Source: Panaeolus papilionaceus
Lineage: Eukaryota > Basidiomycota > Agaricomycetes > Agaricales
DNA: 49,983 bases
Assembly (NCBI GenBank): GCA_015501605.1
Contig: JADNRZ010000058.1
Span: forward strand, 1 to 49,983
Reading direction: 5' to 3'
The notes beneath the pieces were generated by a model. It did not search any database. It had not been told where the DNA came from and saw only the letters and a list, made by a program, of their open reading frames with translations. This document shows, piece after piece, positions 9,692 to 20,373 of the stretch. The position numbers and the translations under genes were made by a program. The number at the start of each line of letters is the position of its first letter. Position 1 is the stretch's first letter.

Positions 9692-10845
9692 GACTGTCTG
9701 CATTCACTCCCAATCCTCTTCCACCTCCTCCAACATTTCTTCAGTCCACACCCCTGTACTGCCATATACCAAATCTGACAAGGAGCTCATTGCTTGCACT
9801 AAAGCCCTCATTGCCAAAGCCAAACAAAGAGGACTATGCCTAGAAGAGGAAGCCAACCAACAAGAAACACCCAACACCATCCAGAACCTTGACAATGTCA
9901 TCAAAACCATCTTCATCACTCACAACCTAGAAACCAATGCCCCCACTGAACCTGTGACCAACGCCACCACTTGGGAAGCCCTGAAAAACACCTCCAGCTC
10001 TACCCACAACTGCACCTCCATCACCTTCAATGAATTTGTCAACATTTTCCGCGACTCTGAAGACTATGTATGACAACCTTATATGGACCCTTCCTTTCAA
10101 TGAGGCCCACCTGGGTCCAATTCGTCTGATGGACAACCAAATCTCCCAAACCCGCAAACAAGTCCTCAAACTCTATGCAGCGATCAATGCCCACAAGAAA
10201 GCTGCAGCCACCTATTGGGATACTGGTTGCTCCTTATTTGAATTGTTCTGCAGAGAGCACCTCAACAATCCTGCCTGTCGCAACCAGCTCATGGAGCTCA
10301 TCACCACCCAATGCACCAAATATGCCAACCACAAACCTAACAACCTATACACCTTCAAACACAACAAAACATTCCTTTACAATTACTCTGTACCTGAAAC
10401 CTATCACCTGACCATAGAAAGCCTAGCTAGTCGTCCTGACAGCAAAACCTTTGATGGACTCAACTTCACCACCTGCACCTGTGTCTTGAATCTGATGAAA
10501 CAAGGACAGAACCTTTGCCACTCTTGCCCAGACTCTGACAACCACTTCCAAATTGAATGCCCCAAATACTGTTGCTACCATTGCAAGACATTTGCTCCCC
10601 TACATCCTGCAAAAGAATGTCCTAAAAGATCATCATCTGCCATCAACAAATGGAAGAACAAGAAGGCTGCTAAACAGTCATCTAACCCTTGGGGAAAAGG
10701 CAAACTATGGGAATCTACTTGGCCTGTTGAAGAAAAGGGATGGACCCCAAGAAGCTCCACCAATGACAATGGCACCTGGGCTGACAGCTTCTCTGACTAC
10801 AACAGCAACATGTGTGATGAAGCCATCCACAACACCAACACCTGA
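9636..10845 (+). pseudogene. Third gene of element B (second zinc-knuckle protein), one frameshift
   Basis: Begins at the ATG at 9636 (MTSSILKSSPSSSS) and ends at the TGA at 10843-10845 (DEAIHNTNT). One frame change occurs near 10060-10070; otherwise it is open for about 400 codons although the pol next to it has several stops. It keeps the family layout: Ser-rich start, FNEFVNIFRDSEDY segment, NPACRNQLMELI segment, two CCHC knuckles (CHSC-x5-H-x4-C and CYHC-x6-H-x4-C), Lys-rich stretch and acidic tail. Identity to the A copy is only about 40-45% by eye, far lower than for integrase, so this protein evolves fast while its knuckles are kept. Confidence 0.75.
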
Positions 10846-10859
10846 TTGAGGTCAATCAG
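10842..10859. promoter_or_regulatory. Conserved 18-bp palindrome at the stop of the third gene (B)
   Basis: CTGATTGAGGTCAATCAG, identical to the copy in C although the surrounding element has diverged strongly. It overlaps the TGA stop. Confidence 0.6.
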
Positions 10860-10876
10860 CCTTAGTAAGGGGGTAA

Positions 10877-11436
10877 TGTTATGTCGTCTTTTCCCTTCCT
10901 CCTCTTCTCTCTATCTTATCTTGTACTGTCACTCTTTCTTATCTTATCATCATGTACTATCATCTCTCTTTGTACTTGTAGTTCGTCTTATCTCTCTTAT
11001 CTTTTCCCTCTCACTCCACTTCCATTCCCACTGTTGCTCCACTCTTACCTCCTATCTCTGACTCACTTCCTTCCTCATCTCTCTCACACTTTATGACTCA
11101 TTCCTTATTGTATTCTCATGCTCCCTCTGTTATGACTCCTATGCTGACTCACGGACTTCACACCTTATCTACTTGGCATTTACATGCACAGCCTCTTAGA
11201 TAGCTATATAAACCCCGTAGTTTATACCTTTGTTCTTTAGCTAGTTCTTTAACTTCGAATAGAACAATAACTTCTACAATGATCTTACTCTTCTTGCTCT
11301 CTTCTAAGACAATACCAGAATAGTGTGCACATGCAGTGGCATTCTTAGAACAATACTCAAACTCTATTGCATGACCGAACTGACTCCAACTAGCTCAAAG
11401 GCCTTAACCGCAAGCGCCTGTTGAGCTACTGTAACA
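10877..11436 (+). repeat. 3' LTR of gypsy element B
   Basis: 560 bp, starts TGTTATGTCGTC and ends TACTGTAACA. Homologous to the A and C LTRs but depleted of CpG: for example the CG-rich string around the GCGTAGCGTGCG site of C reads with TG/CA here. The AGCTAGTTCTTT R start is kept (near 11240). The next bases GAATC (11437-11441) are the candidate right target duplication; the left copy is outside the window. Confidence 0.9.
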
Positions 11437-11794
11437 GAATCCTAGTTGTTGTCAGTTCATTGAGCATACACACTACATCAAACTGCATTCCAGCACCCAT
11501 TTGTGTCTTCTACCTTCCACACTCACTCAAATGTTCTCAAACCTTTTGAAAACATCAATAATGGTGTATACCCTCGTCTCCATGAGGTCTGATTAAATTA
11601 TTTCAATGCAGATCTTGTACAAATGGCTTATCAGCTGAAAAACAGTCATTTTTGAGAAGTGCTCAGAATTTGCTGCAAGTACCCTTGTTTTGTAGGTATT
11701 CTTGAGGTGATTTTAGAACATTTTGCATCACTATAAAGCAGGCAGAAATGGTAGAGATATACCCAATATAGTATTTGGGGAACCTGTGAGACAG
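11437..11794 (+). repeat. Dispersed repeat also found inside the 31-kb foldback element
   Basis: About 355 bp from GAATCCTAGTTGTTGTCAG to GAACCTGTGAGACAG, nearly the same as 32993-33345, the unique centre of the large foldback element. Element B appears to have inserted into a copy of this repeat: the uninterrupted copy has GAATA where B has its GAATC flank. No coding capacity is seen. It may be the remnant of another foldback element of that family. Confidence 0.75.
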
Positions 11795-11809
11795 AGGACT
11801 TTGCTATAG

Positions 11810-12841
11810 CCCAGGTAATTCGACCGACTTTCAATTGACCATCTGACAGTTGACCGAAAGTCAGTCAACTGTCGGTCTGGTATTTTTACATAAATGTGAC
11901 TTTCAGGGTAGAATGTCACCTTAGTGTCGATTGACTTTCGATTGACTTTTGGTCGACAGTTGGTCCACCCCCAGTTTCTCTGCCAAAATTTAACCAACAA
12001 CTGACTTTTGTCTCAGAACTGTCAATCGACTTTTGGTCAGTCAATCGACCATTGACTGACACTGTTGATCGACTGTTGGTCAACTTATGTTTTCTTCTCT
12101 CATTGTAGGTATTTCCTAATTCAGCTAAATCTGTGACATCTATACATGTCACAGCTAATTTTTTCTATCATTGCTAGACACTATCTGTCACAGACAACTA
12201 TGTGACACGTGACAGTCATGTTAGGTTACATTTACATATATACATATTTTACTTGTAATACCACATCACATACTAATGTAGCTAGATCTGTGACATAGAT
12301 GTGACATGTCACAAATTGAAAACTGTTCTAAGCCACAACAGACTGCTAGTTGTCTGTGTCAATACTGGATGCTATCAGTCATGGAAGACTATGTGACATG
12401 TGACATGTGACAATCATAGTTGGTCACATCCACACACATACAAACAATTCACTTGTAATACTAGTGTCACAGCTGTGTTATACAATTTCATATTGAATCA
12501 GAGTGTGACATGTGACAAGATATATAGAGTGTCACATTTATTGTCACAAACACTATGGAAAAATAGTTTCACACAAAAGATATATTATTACTAAGGATGT
12601 GACACATGGTAACATACACTTGTGGAAGGTGTGACAGGAGATTGTCACATTTCTTGTCACAGCACACAATAGACTTGCATTTTAATTAGAAAAATCAAAT
12701 ATTCACAATAAACTGATTTGTGTCAATCAACAGTCAACCAAAAGTCGATTGAAAAAACCCCAAACAGCTGTTTTTCACACCAAAAATACTTTTTGCAAAA
12801 GTTGATCGAAAGTCAACCAACAGTCAATCGAACCACCTGGG
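11810..12841. mobile_element. MITE-like element with CCCAGGT ends
   Basis: 1032 bp bounded by CCCAGGTAATTCGACCGACT and the inverted CCCAGGTGGTTCGATTGACT. Both ends carry many copies in both orientations of a motif like GTTGACTTTCGATTGAC (11820-12080 and 12720-12830). The middle (12118-12660) is packed with TGTGAC/GTCACA. There is no transposase, so it is non-autonomous if mobile. No clear target duplication was found (a flanking G/C pair extends the match by one base). Superfamily unknown. Confidence 0.6.
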
Positions 12842-13449
12842 CCAGTGCAAAGTACTGCACTGGTATATAAATTGTTGAACCAAAAAAAAAAAAATTGATG
12901 AATGTGGTGCAGAAGAAGGTGATGATGAAACTTTGTAGCAAATGTATAAAAGAATTCTGTAACTCAATCTCATTGTCTTATCAAGTGTACTACCATCTCT
13001 CTTTGTACTATTATTCTACCTTTTTTCTATATGAGCCATACAGGCATAGTCAGTTGGGTACTATTGATTTTTTCTTCAGCTCTCTATTAGTATCACAAAT
13101 TTTACTCTTTTGTCTTTTGTCTATCCTGTACCATCATCTCTCTATGTAATATATACTGAACTATCACACTTGCCCTCTACTATCAAACAATACCATCAAG
13201 CAACTCTCTATACCTATCAAAGTGAGAGTTCTACCAATGCTCAGCTGAACCTCAAGTGAATCTCAGCTGAGGTTCACTGATGTTCAGCTGATAAACATAT
13301 GTTTATTTTCAAAATCTATGGTTATACTGAGGTTAAGCCGAGGATCAGCTGAAAGGCTGGTGTCAGTGGAAAGTACTGCTCTGGCACTTCCCAACACTGT
13401 GCTTTGGCATGTGCACTAGTATGCCACACTTCACTTTCCAACACAGCCA
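12842..13449. other. AT-rich region with an LTR relic and small hairpins
   Basis: No gene. A decayed LTR-like stretch lies at about 12985-13030 (GTGTACTACCATCTCTCTTTG, as in the gypsy LTRs) with a second partial match near 13128. A hairpin CCAGTGC...GCACTGG lies at 12842-12861 and a related one near 13372-13392. CAGCTGA occurs at least four times between 13240 and 13350. An A13 run is present near 12883. Confidence 0.4.
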
Positions 13450-13790
13450 GTGTCATTCCCTGTTGATGCATCAGGTGACACTCACATGACCGATACCTCT
13501 GCTGCACCAACACAGGAGGGACTGCCCCCGACGGTGCACTTGCCTAAGAAGAAAGGAAAAGCACTGATCAATTCTGGCTGCTCCTGGGCTGAAATGATTC
13601 GGCATCCTGTTCTGCCGCCCCCTGTTTGCAGTGGGCGTGCAGGACCGACTCCCCCCGTTGCAGTGAAACGAGGCAACACATATGCAAGTGTTGCAAAGGC
13701 AGCAGCTACTCCTGTGAAGGGTGGCAACAATAATCAAGGTGGTACTGTCATTGCTCTTGCAAGGGCGCTGCCAGCATTGAATCCTCAATG
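13450..13790 (+). pseudogene. LINE ORF1 remnant
   Basis: 113 codons from ATG (MSFPVDASGDTHMTDTSAAP) to a TGA. The basic KKKGKAL segment, SWAEMIRHP and the YASVAKAAA segment resemble the N-terminal half of fungal LINE ORF1 proteins (compare SFAAVAKRS in the LINE at 47 kb). The zinc-knuckle half is missing and the sequence passes quickly into endonuclease remnants, so an internal deletion has fused ORF1 to the end of ORF2's endonuclease. Confidence 0.55.
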
Positions 13791-13983
13791 AGTAGCTCAG
13801 GTTGCTGCTCAGGTCGATGGGAGGTGCAAGCAGCAACGCAAAGCGCCAGAGTTCACCACAGCAGGCAAGTCCAGGCGACAAATCATCGCTACTTGGCCTG
13901 CAGGCGTTACAGTGCCAGCACTGGACATGCAAGAGAGGAAATAGCAGAGGTGTTGCACTGACCACCAATGCTAGTCCACAACA

Positions 13984-14060
13984 TGCAAGGGCACTCTGAT
14001 CACATCCCAATTTCGAATGTTGTTGTTATCGTTCCTGGAGCTGCTGGCACACCTAGGATG
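13984..14060 (+). pseudogene. LINE ORF2 apurinic-like endonuclease, C-terminal tip
   Basis: Frame reading GHSDHIPISNVVVIVPG contains SDHIPI, the conserved last motif of LINE apurinic-like endonucleases. Almost all of the domain upstream is deleted. The frame stops at the foldback insertion and continues in phase at 16259 once one copy of TAGGATG is removed. Confidence 0.65.
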
Positions 14061-14204
14061 CACTAGTAGCAACCAAGATCTTACAAGAAAATGGGCTATA
14101 GCCTGGACAAACACTTGGGCAATTCCCTAGGTAAGATATTGGTACATCTTATTACTTGCCTGTGTGATTCTTAAGAAAATTAGTAGGGCAATTCTTACTG
14201 AATG

Positions 14205-14775
14205 TAGGCTGGGTACCCAGCAATTTTAGTGCACAAATATTACAGACTGTAGGCTGGGTACCCAGCAATTTTAGTGCGTGAATCTTACAGTACATAGGCT
14301 GGGTACCTAGCAATTGTGGCAACCGAATCTTACAGAACCCAGGCTGAGTACCCAGCAATTGTAGTGCCTGAATCTTACAGAATGCAGGCTGGGTACCCTG
14401 CAATTTTGACATGTGAATCTTATGGAATATGGGCTAGGTACCTGGTGATTATGATGTGCAAATCTTACCCAATAGGGCTGTGTACCCAGCAATTTTGACA
14501 TACAAATCTTACACAATACAGGCTGGGTACCCTGCAATTGTGGTGTGCGAATCTTACAGAGCACAGGCTAGGTACCCCACAATTTTGATGTACAAATCTT
14601 ATAGAATATGGGCTAGCTACCCTGATTCTGACATGTTTGAATCTTATTCAATTCAGGCTGGGTACCCAGTGGTCTTGATGTGCAAATCTTACAAAACAAA
14701 GGCTGGGTACCCAGCAATCTTAACATGTTCAAATCTTATCAAATTCTCAAATTCAGGCTGGGTACCCAGCAATTG
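14205..14775. repeat. 45-bp tandem repeat array in left arm
   Basis: About 13 degenerate units of 45 bp, each with GGCTGGGTACCCAGCAAT (itself nearly palindromic) followed by a variable stretch and AATCTTACA. Because 45 is a multiple of three, the units give spurious open frames of 15-residue repeats on both strands; no coding role is inferred. Confidence 0.9.
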
Positions 14776-15592
14776 TGATGGATAGGGGCTTGGGATTTAT
14801 CTGGCTGGGTGGAAGAAAGGTTGTCAGATAGATATGATATGGGTATGCAGGTGTAGAGAAAAAAAGTTGAATACCCTTTGATCCTCCTTCTCCTTCTTCC
14901 CCTGCTGCTTTTCTGGCTTTAGTTCTCCACACTCACTGCAGCTATTGACATGAAACTCTGCACACCTCTTGATATTCAGTATGAAATGGCTCTCCTTGTT
15001 CCAATAGTCAAAATACACATCATCCATCATTCTATTAGCATATTCATATATATTGACACAAATTAGTAAAAGAGCCCACTACAATAGAATGCTTCTTTGG
15101 GATGCATGCTGGTAACATTCCAATATCAATATTGCAGATAGAGAATCTGAAATCCAATAGAAATGCATTATAGTCCTCAATATTGTATATAGAATTAGCA
15201 AAATGCATGTTCCAGCTAGTCGGTGTTTCTATGACTTTATCCATTGGAATTTCACCACATATACTAATCTCTACCATTGTCCAAGTGTTTATATGCACTA
15301 TGTTTGAATTTAGAGATGTAATTAATGAATAGCATGTGTGTGAAGGGTGCAATTTGGATATAAGTGCAGATATACATATTTACATTATATATCAAGAGGT
15401 GTGCAGAGTTTCATGTCAATAGCTGCAGTGAGTGTGGAGAACTAAAGCCAGAAAAGCAGCAGGGGAAGAAGGAGAAGGAGGATCAAAGGGTATTCAACTT
15501 TTTTTCTCTACACCTGCATACCCATATCATATCTATCTGACAACCTTTCTTCCACCCAGCCAGATAAATCCCAAGCCCCTATCCATCACAAT

Positions 15593-16112
15593 TGCTGGGT
15601 ACCCAGCCTGAATTTGAGAATTTGATAAGATTTGAACATGTTAAGATTGCTGGGTACCCAGCCTTTGTTTTGTAAGATTTGCACATCAAGACCACTGGGT
15701 ACCCAGCCTGAATTGAATAAGATTCAAACATGTCAGAATCAGGGTAGCTAGCCCATATTCTATAAGATTTGTACATCAAAATTGTGGGGTACCTAGCCTG
15801 TGCTCTGTAAGATTCGCACACCACAATTGCAGGGTACCCAGCCTGTATTGTGTAAGATTTGTATGTCAAAATTGCTGGGTACACAGCCCTATTGGGTAAG
15901 ATTTGCACATCATAATCACCAGGTACCTAGCCCATATTCCATAAGATTCACATGTCAAAATTGCAGGGTACCCAGCCTGCATTCTGTAAGATTCAGGCAC
16001 TACAATTGCTGGGTACTCAGCCTGGGTTCTGTAAGATTCGGTTGCCACAATTGCTAGGTACCCAGCCTATGTACTGTAAGATTCACGCACTAAAATTGCT
16101 GGGTACCCAGCC
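15593..16112. repeat. 45-bp tandem repeat array in right arm
   Basis: Inverted copy of the left array but with 12 units: one unit near 16100 is missing, which accounts for the 45-bp difference in arm length. All other units follow the left arm in order. Confidence 0.9.
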
Positions 16113-16258
16113 TACATTCAGTAAGAATTGCCCTACTAATTTTCTTAAGAATCACACAGGCAAGTAATAAGATGTACCAATATCTTACCTAGGGAATTGC
16201 CCAAGTGTTTGTCCAGGCTATAGCCCTAATTTATGCAAGATCTTGGTAGCCACAAGTC

Positions 16259-19163
16259 TAGGATGATGATCAAAGCTGGGAGCGAGGAGGAGGAAGAGTT
16301 CCTGGCCAACATCATTTGCTGCATGCAGGGGGTGCAAAGCGGTGAGCTTCATTCAGCCGGTGACGTGGAGGCCAGAGCGCAAGCAATGGCTGAGGCGATT
16401 GCTAAAGCATGGGATGACCATGCAACTGAGGCTGTCATTACGCAACACTCTCGACCATGGTGGAACAATGAGTGCTCTGAACTGCTAGACCAATTCCGCA
16501 CCTCCAGAGACAATCTGGACTGGCGCCTCTTCTGCTCTGCCACTAAGGCGGCCAAACACGACTTCTTTGATGAACGAATCAAGGAGGTTGCAGAAACCAA
16601 CAAGCGCCCTTAGGACCTCATGGAGTGGGTCAAACAGCGCAAGTTGCCACCATGTGAAGCTATCTGGTACAACAACCAGCCTTGCAACAAACTGAGCGAT
16701 CTCTGGGATGCTCTGCATGGGACCTACAATGCTGCCTCTGGCAGAGCGTTTGATGTGTCCATTCTCGACGAGCTGCCAGATGTGCCTGAGCGTGACTGGG
16801 TCGACTTCACTTGGGTGGAAATGGCTGACGCACTCAAAGGGTGTTCCAACAACTCTGCTCCTGGCCCCGACCACATCAAGTGGGGGCACCTCAAACAGAT
16901 CACAGGGGACTCGCACATTGTGGATCTCCTGCTGGAGCTGGCAAATGGATGCTTTGTGTTCAGCTGTTGGCCTCAGCACTTCAAGGAGTCTATGTCGGTA
17001 ATCATTCCCAAGCCGAACAAACCCAGCTACTCTACTCCCAAAGCATACTGGCCAATTGTGCTGTTGAACACCTTGGGGAAACTCTTCGAGAAGATGATCT
17101 CCAACTGTATCCAGTTCGAGTCCATTGAACATGGTGTCTTCCACCCCAACCAACTCAGCAGCATTCGTCAGCGCTCAACCGAGGATGCAGGGCTTATCTT
17201 GACGCACTTGGTGCGTGCAGGATGGGCCAGGGGCCTGAAAATGAGTGTTGTGGCTTTTGACATCGCACAGTTCTTCCCCTCTCTTAACCACACAGTGTTG
17301 TTGGCTACCCTCAGGAAGCAGGGATTCTCTGCGCGAGTGGTCAATTTCTTCGCTTCTTACCTTGTTGGATGCTCCACCAGCTATGCATGAAACTCCTTCG
17401 TCTCTGAACCGTGTCCTGCGGACGTAGGGGTTGGCCAGGGCTCTGCTCTATCACCAGTCCTTTCAGCTCTCTACATCGCGCCACTCATGAAGCTGTACGA
17501 GCTCCGGACCACTCATTTCGAGTCCACCCTCCTCTCGTTTGTTGATGATGGCACCATCCTTGTCCAATCCCCCTCTCTCAATCGTAACAATGAAGTCCTT
17601 AGGGACGCATATGTGGTCATCTATGCGCTCTTCACTGCCTTTGCCCTCGTTCTTGAACATGACAAGTCTGAGCTCTTCCACTTCTCTCGTGCACGCGACA
17701 AGTACAACCCACTGCTGGATTTAGGCTTTGCTCCCTACACTGGCAACAGTCCCCTCACCCCCAAGCTGTACTGGCAGTACCTTGGGTTCTATTTTGACTG
17801 CACACTCTCATTCAAGAAGCATGTGCGCTATTACTCCACCAAAGTGCTTACAACTGTCAAGGCCATGCGCATGCTTGGTTCCTCTACTCGTGGCTTGAAT
17901 GCAGGCCAGCAACAACTTCTCTACAGGTCCTGCATCCTCCCCATTGTGACATACGGTCACTGCCTCTGGTTCTACAAGGGTGCTCACAACAGGATGCTCC
18001 TTGCTGAAGTTGTTAAAATGCAGCAAAAAGCTGCGCTCTGGATCACTGGTGCATTTAGTACTGCTACCACTGGCGCTGTTGAAGCACTTGCTGCCCTCAT
18101 CCCCATTCCACTCTATCTCAAATGCCTCACCGATTGTTCCACCCTTCGTGTGAGCATGCTTGCAGACACCCATCCACTTCGCTCTCTCATGAGCAAGCAG
18201 CACGCTGGCAAGGCGCACCCTCACCCTCAAGCCATCTTGAAGATGACTGGTGCCCAGAAGGTCAAAGTCCGGAGTGCAGTCATGGAGATCAACAAGAACC
18301 TCCTCCAGCTTGATGAACCAATGCAGGGATTTCCTCCAGAGGCTTGTCCAGGCCACTGCTTGCTTGATCGTTTTCACGATCGCATCATCACCAGGAGCAC
18401 CATACCAGGCACAAGCGCCGAAACGCGCCACGACAAGTTGGACACCATCCTTGGCTGGGGAGACACCAGCCCCCACACTGTGTCAGCCATTGTGGATGCC
18501 TCTGTGCCTCCATCATGGCGTCATCAGGCCACTGTTTCAGCGGTGTATTATTGCAATGGACAGGAGTTCCACAGCTCCAAGAACGTTGCAGGCAAGTCTC
18601 TAGCTCAGGATGCGGAGCTCTTTGCCATTCGGTGCGCTATTTCCTTTGCCTCGTGCCAGGAGGGGTGCACACACATTGCGGTATTCACTGATAGCTTGGG
18701 TATGGCCATGTGATCTGTGGATCCATCTGTTGGTCCTGGTCAGGTGCATGCCCTGGCCAACTGTTGTCTGCTAGCTGAGTGGTTCTCCAGGAGCGAAGAC
18801 CACTTGCTCACCTTTGTCCATGTGCCGTCGACAATTTGTTGGGCACCCCACTACAAAGCTCACTGCATGGCACGTCAGCTCACTGTCTCTGTTGGTTGCA
18901 AAGTCAACACTACCCTCTCCTGGCTTTGTTGTGAGGCAGATGCTAGGTGCAAAGGGGCATGGACTTGTCAGTTCATGGCTCCACAAGTGCGAGGGCATCA
19001 GTTCTTGGTGCTCAAGTCCCTCAAGGACATCGAAATCACTCCAACTGCTGCAAAGTCCGGCCAATGGATCCCTCGAATCGACGAGTCCCCTACATTAATG
19101 TCTCGCGCTGTGCATTGCATCACCAACCACACTCCGATGTAGAAGAGGAATGTGCCCTCTGGT
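16259..19163 (+). pseudogene. LINE ORF2: reverse transcriptase and RNase H
   Basis: RT motifs in order: APGPDHIKWG (about 16860), FDIAQFFPSLNH (about 17265), GVGQGSALSPVL (about 17430), FVDDGTIL catalytic box (about 17540). A thumb region with LGFYFDCTLSF follows, then an RNase H domain with VDASVPP, DAELFAIR and VFTDSLG (18490-18690). The end carries AVHCITNHTP and, in another frame, ECALW. In-frame stops lie near 16613, 17388 and 18713, and the frame changes at the end. Such EN-RT-RNase H architecture fits Tad/I-like fungal LINEs. It copies its RNA at a nicked target in the nucleus; this copy is dead. Confidence 0.85.
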
Positions 19164-19510
19164 GAGGAATGTAATAGACAGAAGATGTCGCGAGCGTAGT
19201 ACAAAATAACAAGGGGATTCCCAAGCGAGGGAATGAAATGTGTGAAGTAGTGAGGGAAGGTGCAGGCTCGGGAGTGCTCAGCTCGGCTCGTGATGCTCAA
19301 AGTTGGAGCGCGTTCAGACAGAGATAAAGTAGGCAAAAGCAGAGATAAAATTGAGATTGAGAGGGGGTGTTGTTTATATGAGAGAAAATGAGAGAAGTAA
19401 CTAGTACTGGACACGTGTGTGCTCTCGCGCTGCCCAGGCTCGCTAAACATACGGATTGGAAATGTATTTACACTATGTAATTGTCCGTGTTGTGGTAATA
19501 AAATAAAATG

Positions 19511-20265
19511 AGTCTCCTAACGTTCGCCGCCGCCAGTCGCTCCTCTTGACATCACCGGCTCAACACGTCACTGAGCTGAGTTGTCCAGGCTCAAGTGGGT
19601 CGTCAATCCACTGCTGCAGGAGCGGAGCACAATGAGAGGGGAGGGAGTTGGGGTTTTGAAGGATAGGAGATTGAGAACGTAAAATGGAGGGGAGTGATGG
19701 GAAGTTACAAGGAAAGCGGGTGTTTCGAAGGTGAAGGGTATCTACGAAATAGGAGGCTCCCAAGCGCAGTGGTGGAGGGAGAAGTGGAAGTGAAAAACTA
19801 AAATAGAAATATGTACTAACCCTGCACCCTTATACCCGTCTCGATTCTGTTCTTGAGGTCTCGTTGGCGTTTATGGAGTTTTGAAGTGTCGTGAGAGGTG
19901 GAGGTGGTGAGGGGTAGGAGTGACAGTGTTCCTATTTGGGATAAGGAAGGTTGTGCGTGCGTGATGCGCTGATGCGCGGTTGAGCGCGCTGCGTGATTAG
20001 TGGTACAAGCGTTGGGCCCGTTTGATGATGAGGCGAACATTTAAGATAAAATAAAGGAAGTAAAAGAATGACAAAATAAGTGTATTAAATGAGTGGCTTA
20101 CACGAGCGACTCAAGTATCTATTCCACACCGATGGGCTCATATTATGCGCGCTTCAAACCTCTTGAACCCACAGCCTGCCCCTGCGGCTCACCATGCATG
20201 GACTGACTCCACATTCTTGCCTGATGTTGCTTGTTCAAAGGCAAATCTGTTCCATCAACTCTTAT
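19511..20265. other. Region without recognisable gene
   Basis: About 750 bp. The minus strand has two short open stretches (20040-19816, starting MFASSSNGPNACTTNH, and 19763-19560) that could be exons of a lost gene, but no family is recognised and the gap between them has no convincing intron signals. The sequence to 20265 is the target in which LINE C ended. Confidence 0.3.
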
Positions 20266-20373
20266 TGGGTTTTTTTTTTTTTTTTGGTTCAAAAATTTAT
20301 ATACTGGTGCGCGACTGGCAGTCCGGTCAGATCACAGTAAGTACAAACGAGCAGTAAACTACAGGAATGTCCA
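20266..20373 (-). mobile_element. LINE C, 3' terminus (part 1)
   Basis: A T16 run (20270-20285, the poly(A) tail on the minus strand) followed by GGTTCAAAAATTTATATACTGG, which matches the 3' end of LINE D at 44204 onward. It ends at the GGAATGTCCA duplication of the KDZ element, and the LINE resumes at 43249. Confidence 0.85.

Larger units (their letters stand above)
14061..16258. mobile_element. Foldback element 1 (long inverted arms with 45-bp tandem repeats)
   Basis: 2198 bp inserted in LINE ORF2. Left end CACTAGTAGCAACCAAGATC, right end (inverted) GACTTGTGGCTACCAAGATC, flanked by TAGGATG at 14054-14060 and 16259-16265 (the match extends one base as CTAGGATG). Arms of 883 bp (14093-14975) and 838 bp (15389-16226) are practically identical inverted copies starting GGGCTATAGCCTGG. 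A 413-bp unique centre holds no gene. No transposase is encoded. The termini and duplication length match the element at 31019-34977. Confidence 0.85.
13450..19510 (+). mobile_element. LINE (non-LTR retrotransposon), internally deleted and split by foldback element 1
   Basis: Contains ORF1 start, endonuclease tip, then RT and RNase H. The 3' limit is uncertain: sequence after 19163 has no repeat match in the window, but an AATAAAATAAAATG tract at 19497-19511 may be the 3' end. The left limit is also uncertain because no second copy of this 5' end is present. Confidence 0.6.

Noticed and set aside
12842..13392. Insertion bounded by the repeated AAAGTACTGC hairpins
   Set aside because: The two sites differ at several bases and no inverted ends or second copy support a unit.
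14205..14775. Regularly spaced repeats that could be read as a CRISPR array
   Set aside because: Units are degenerate, 45 bp with no unique constant-length spacers, mirrored in an inverted arm, and the genome is fungal.
14307..14785. Open frames coding 15-residue repeats in the foldback arms
   Set aside because: The unit is 45 bp, so several frames stay open on both strands by periodicity; no start context or family match.
19560..20040. Two-exon minus-strand host gene
   Set aside because: The apparent GT...AG gap is about 23 bp, too short for the introns seen elsewhere, and no motif is recognised.
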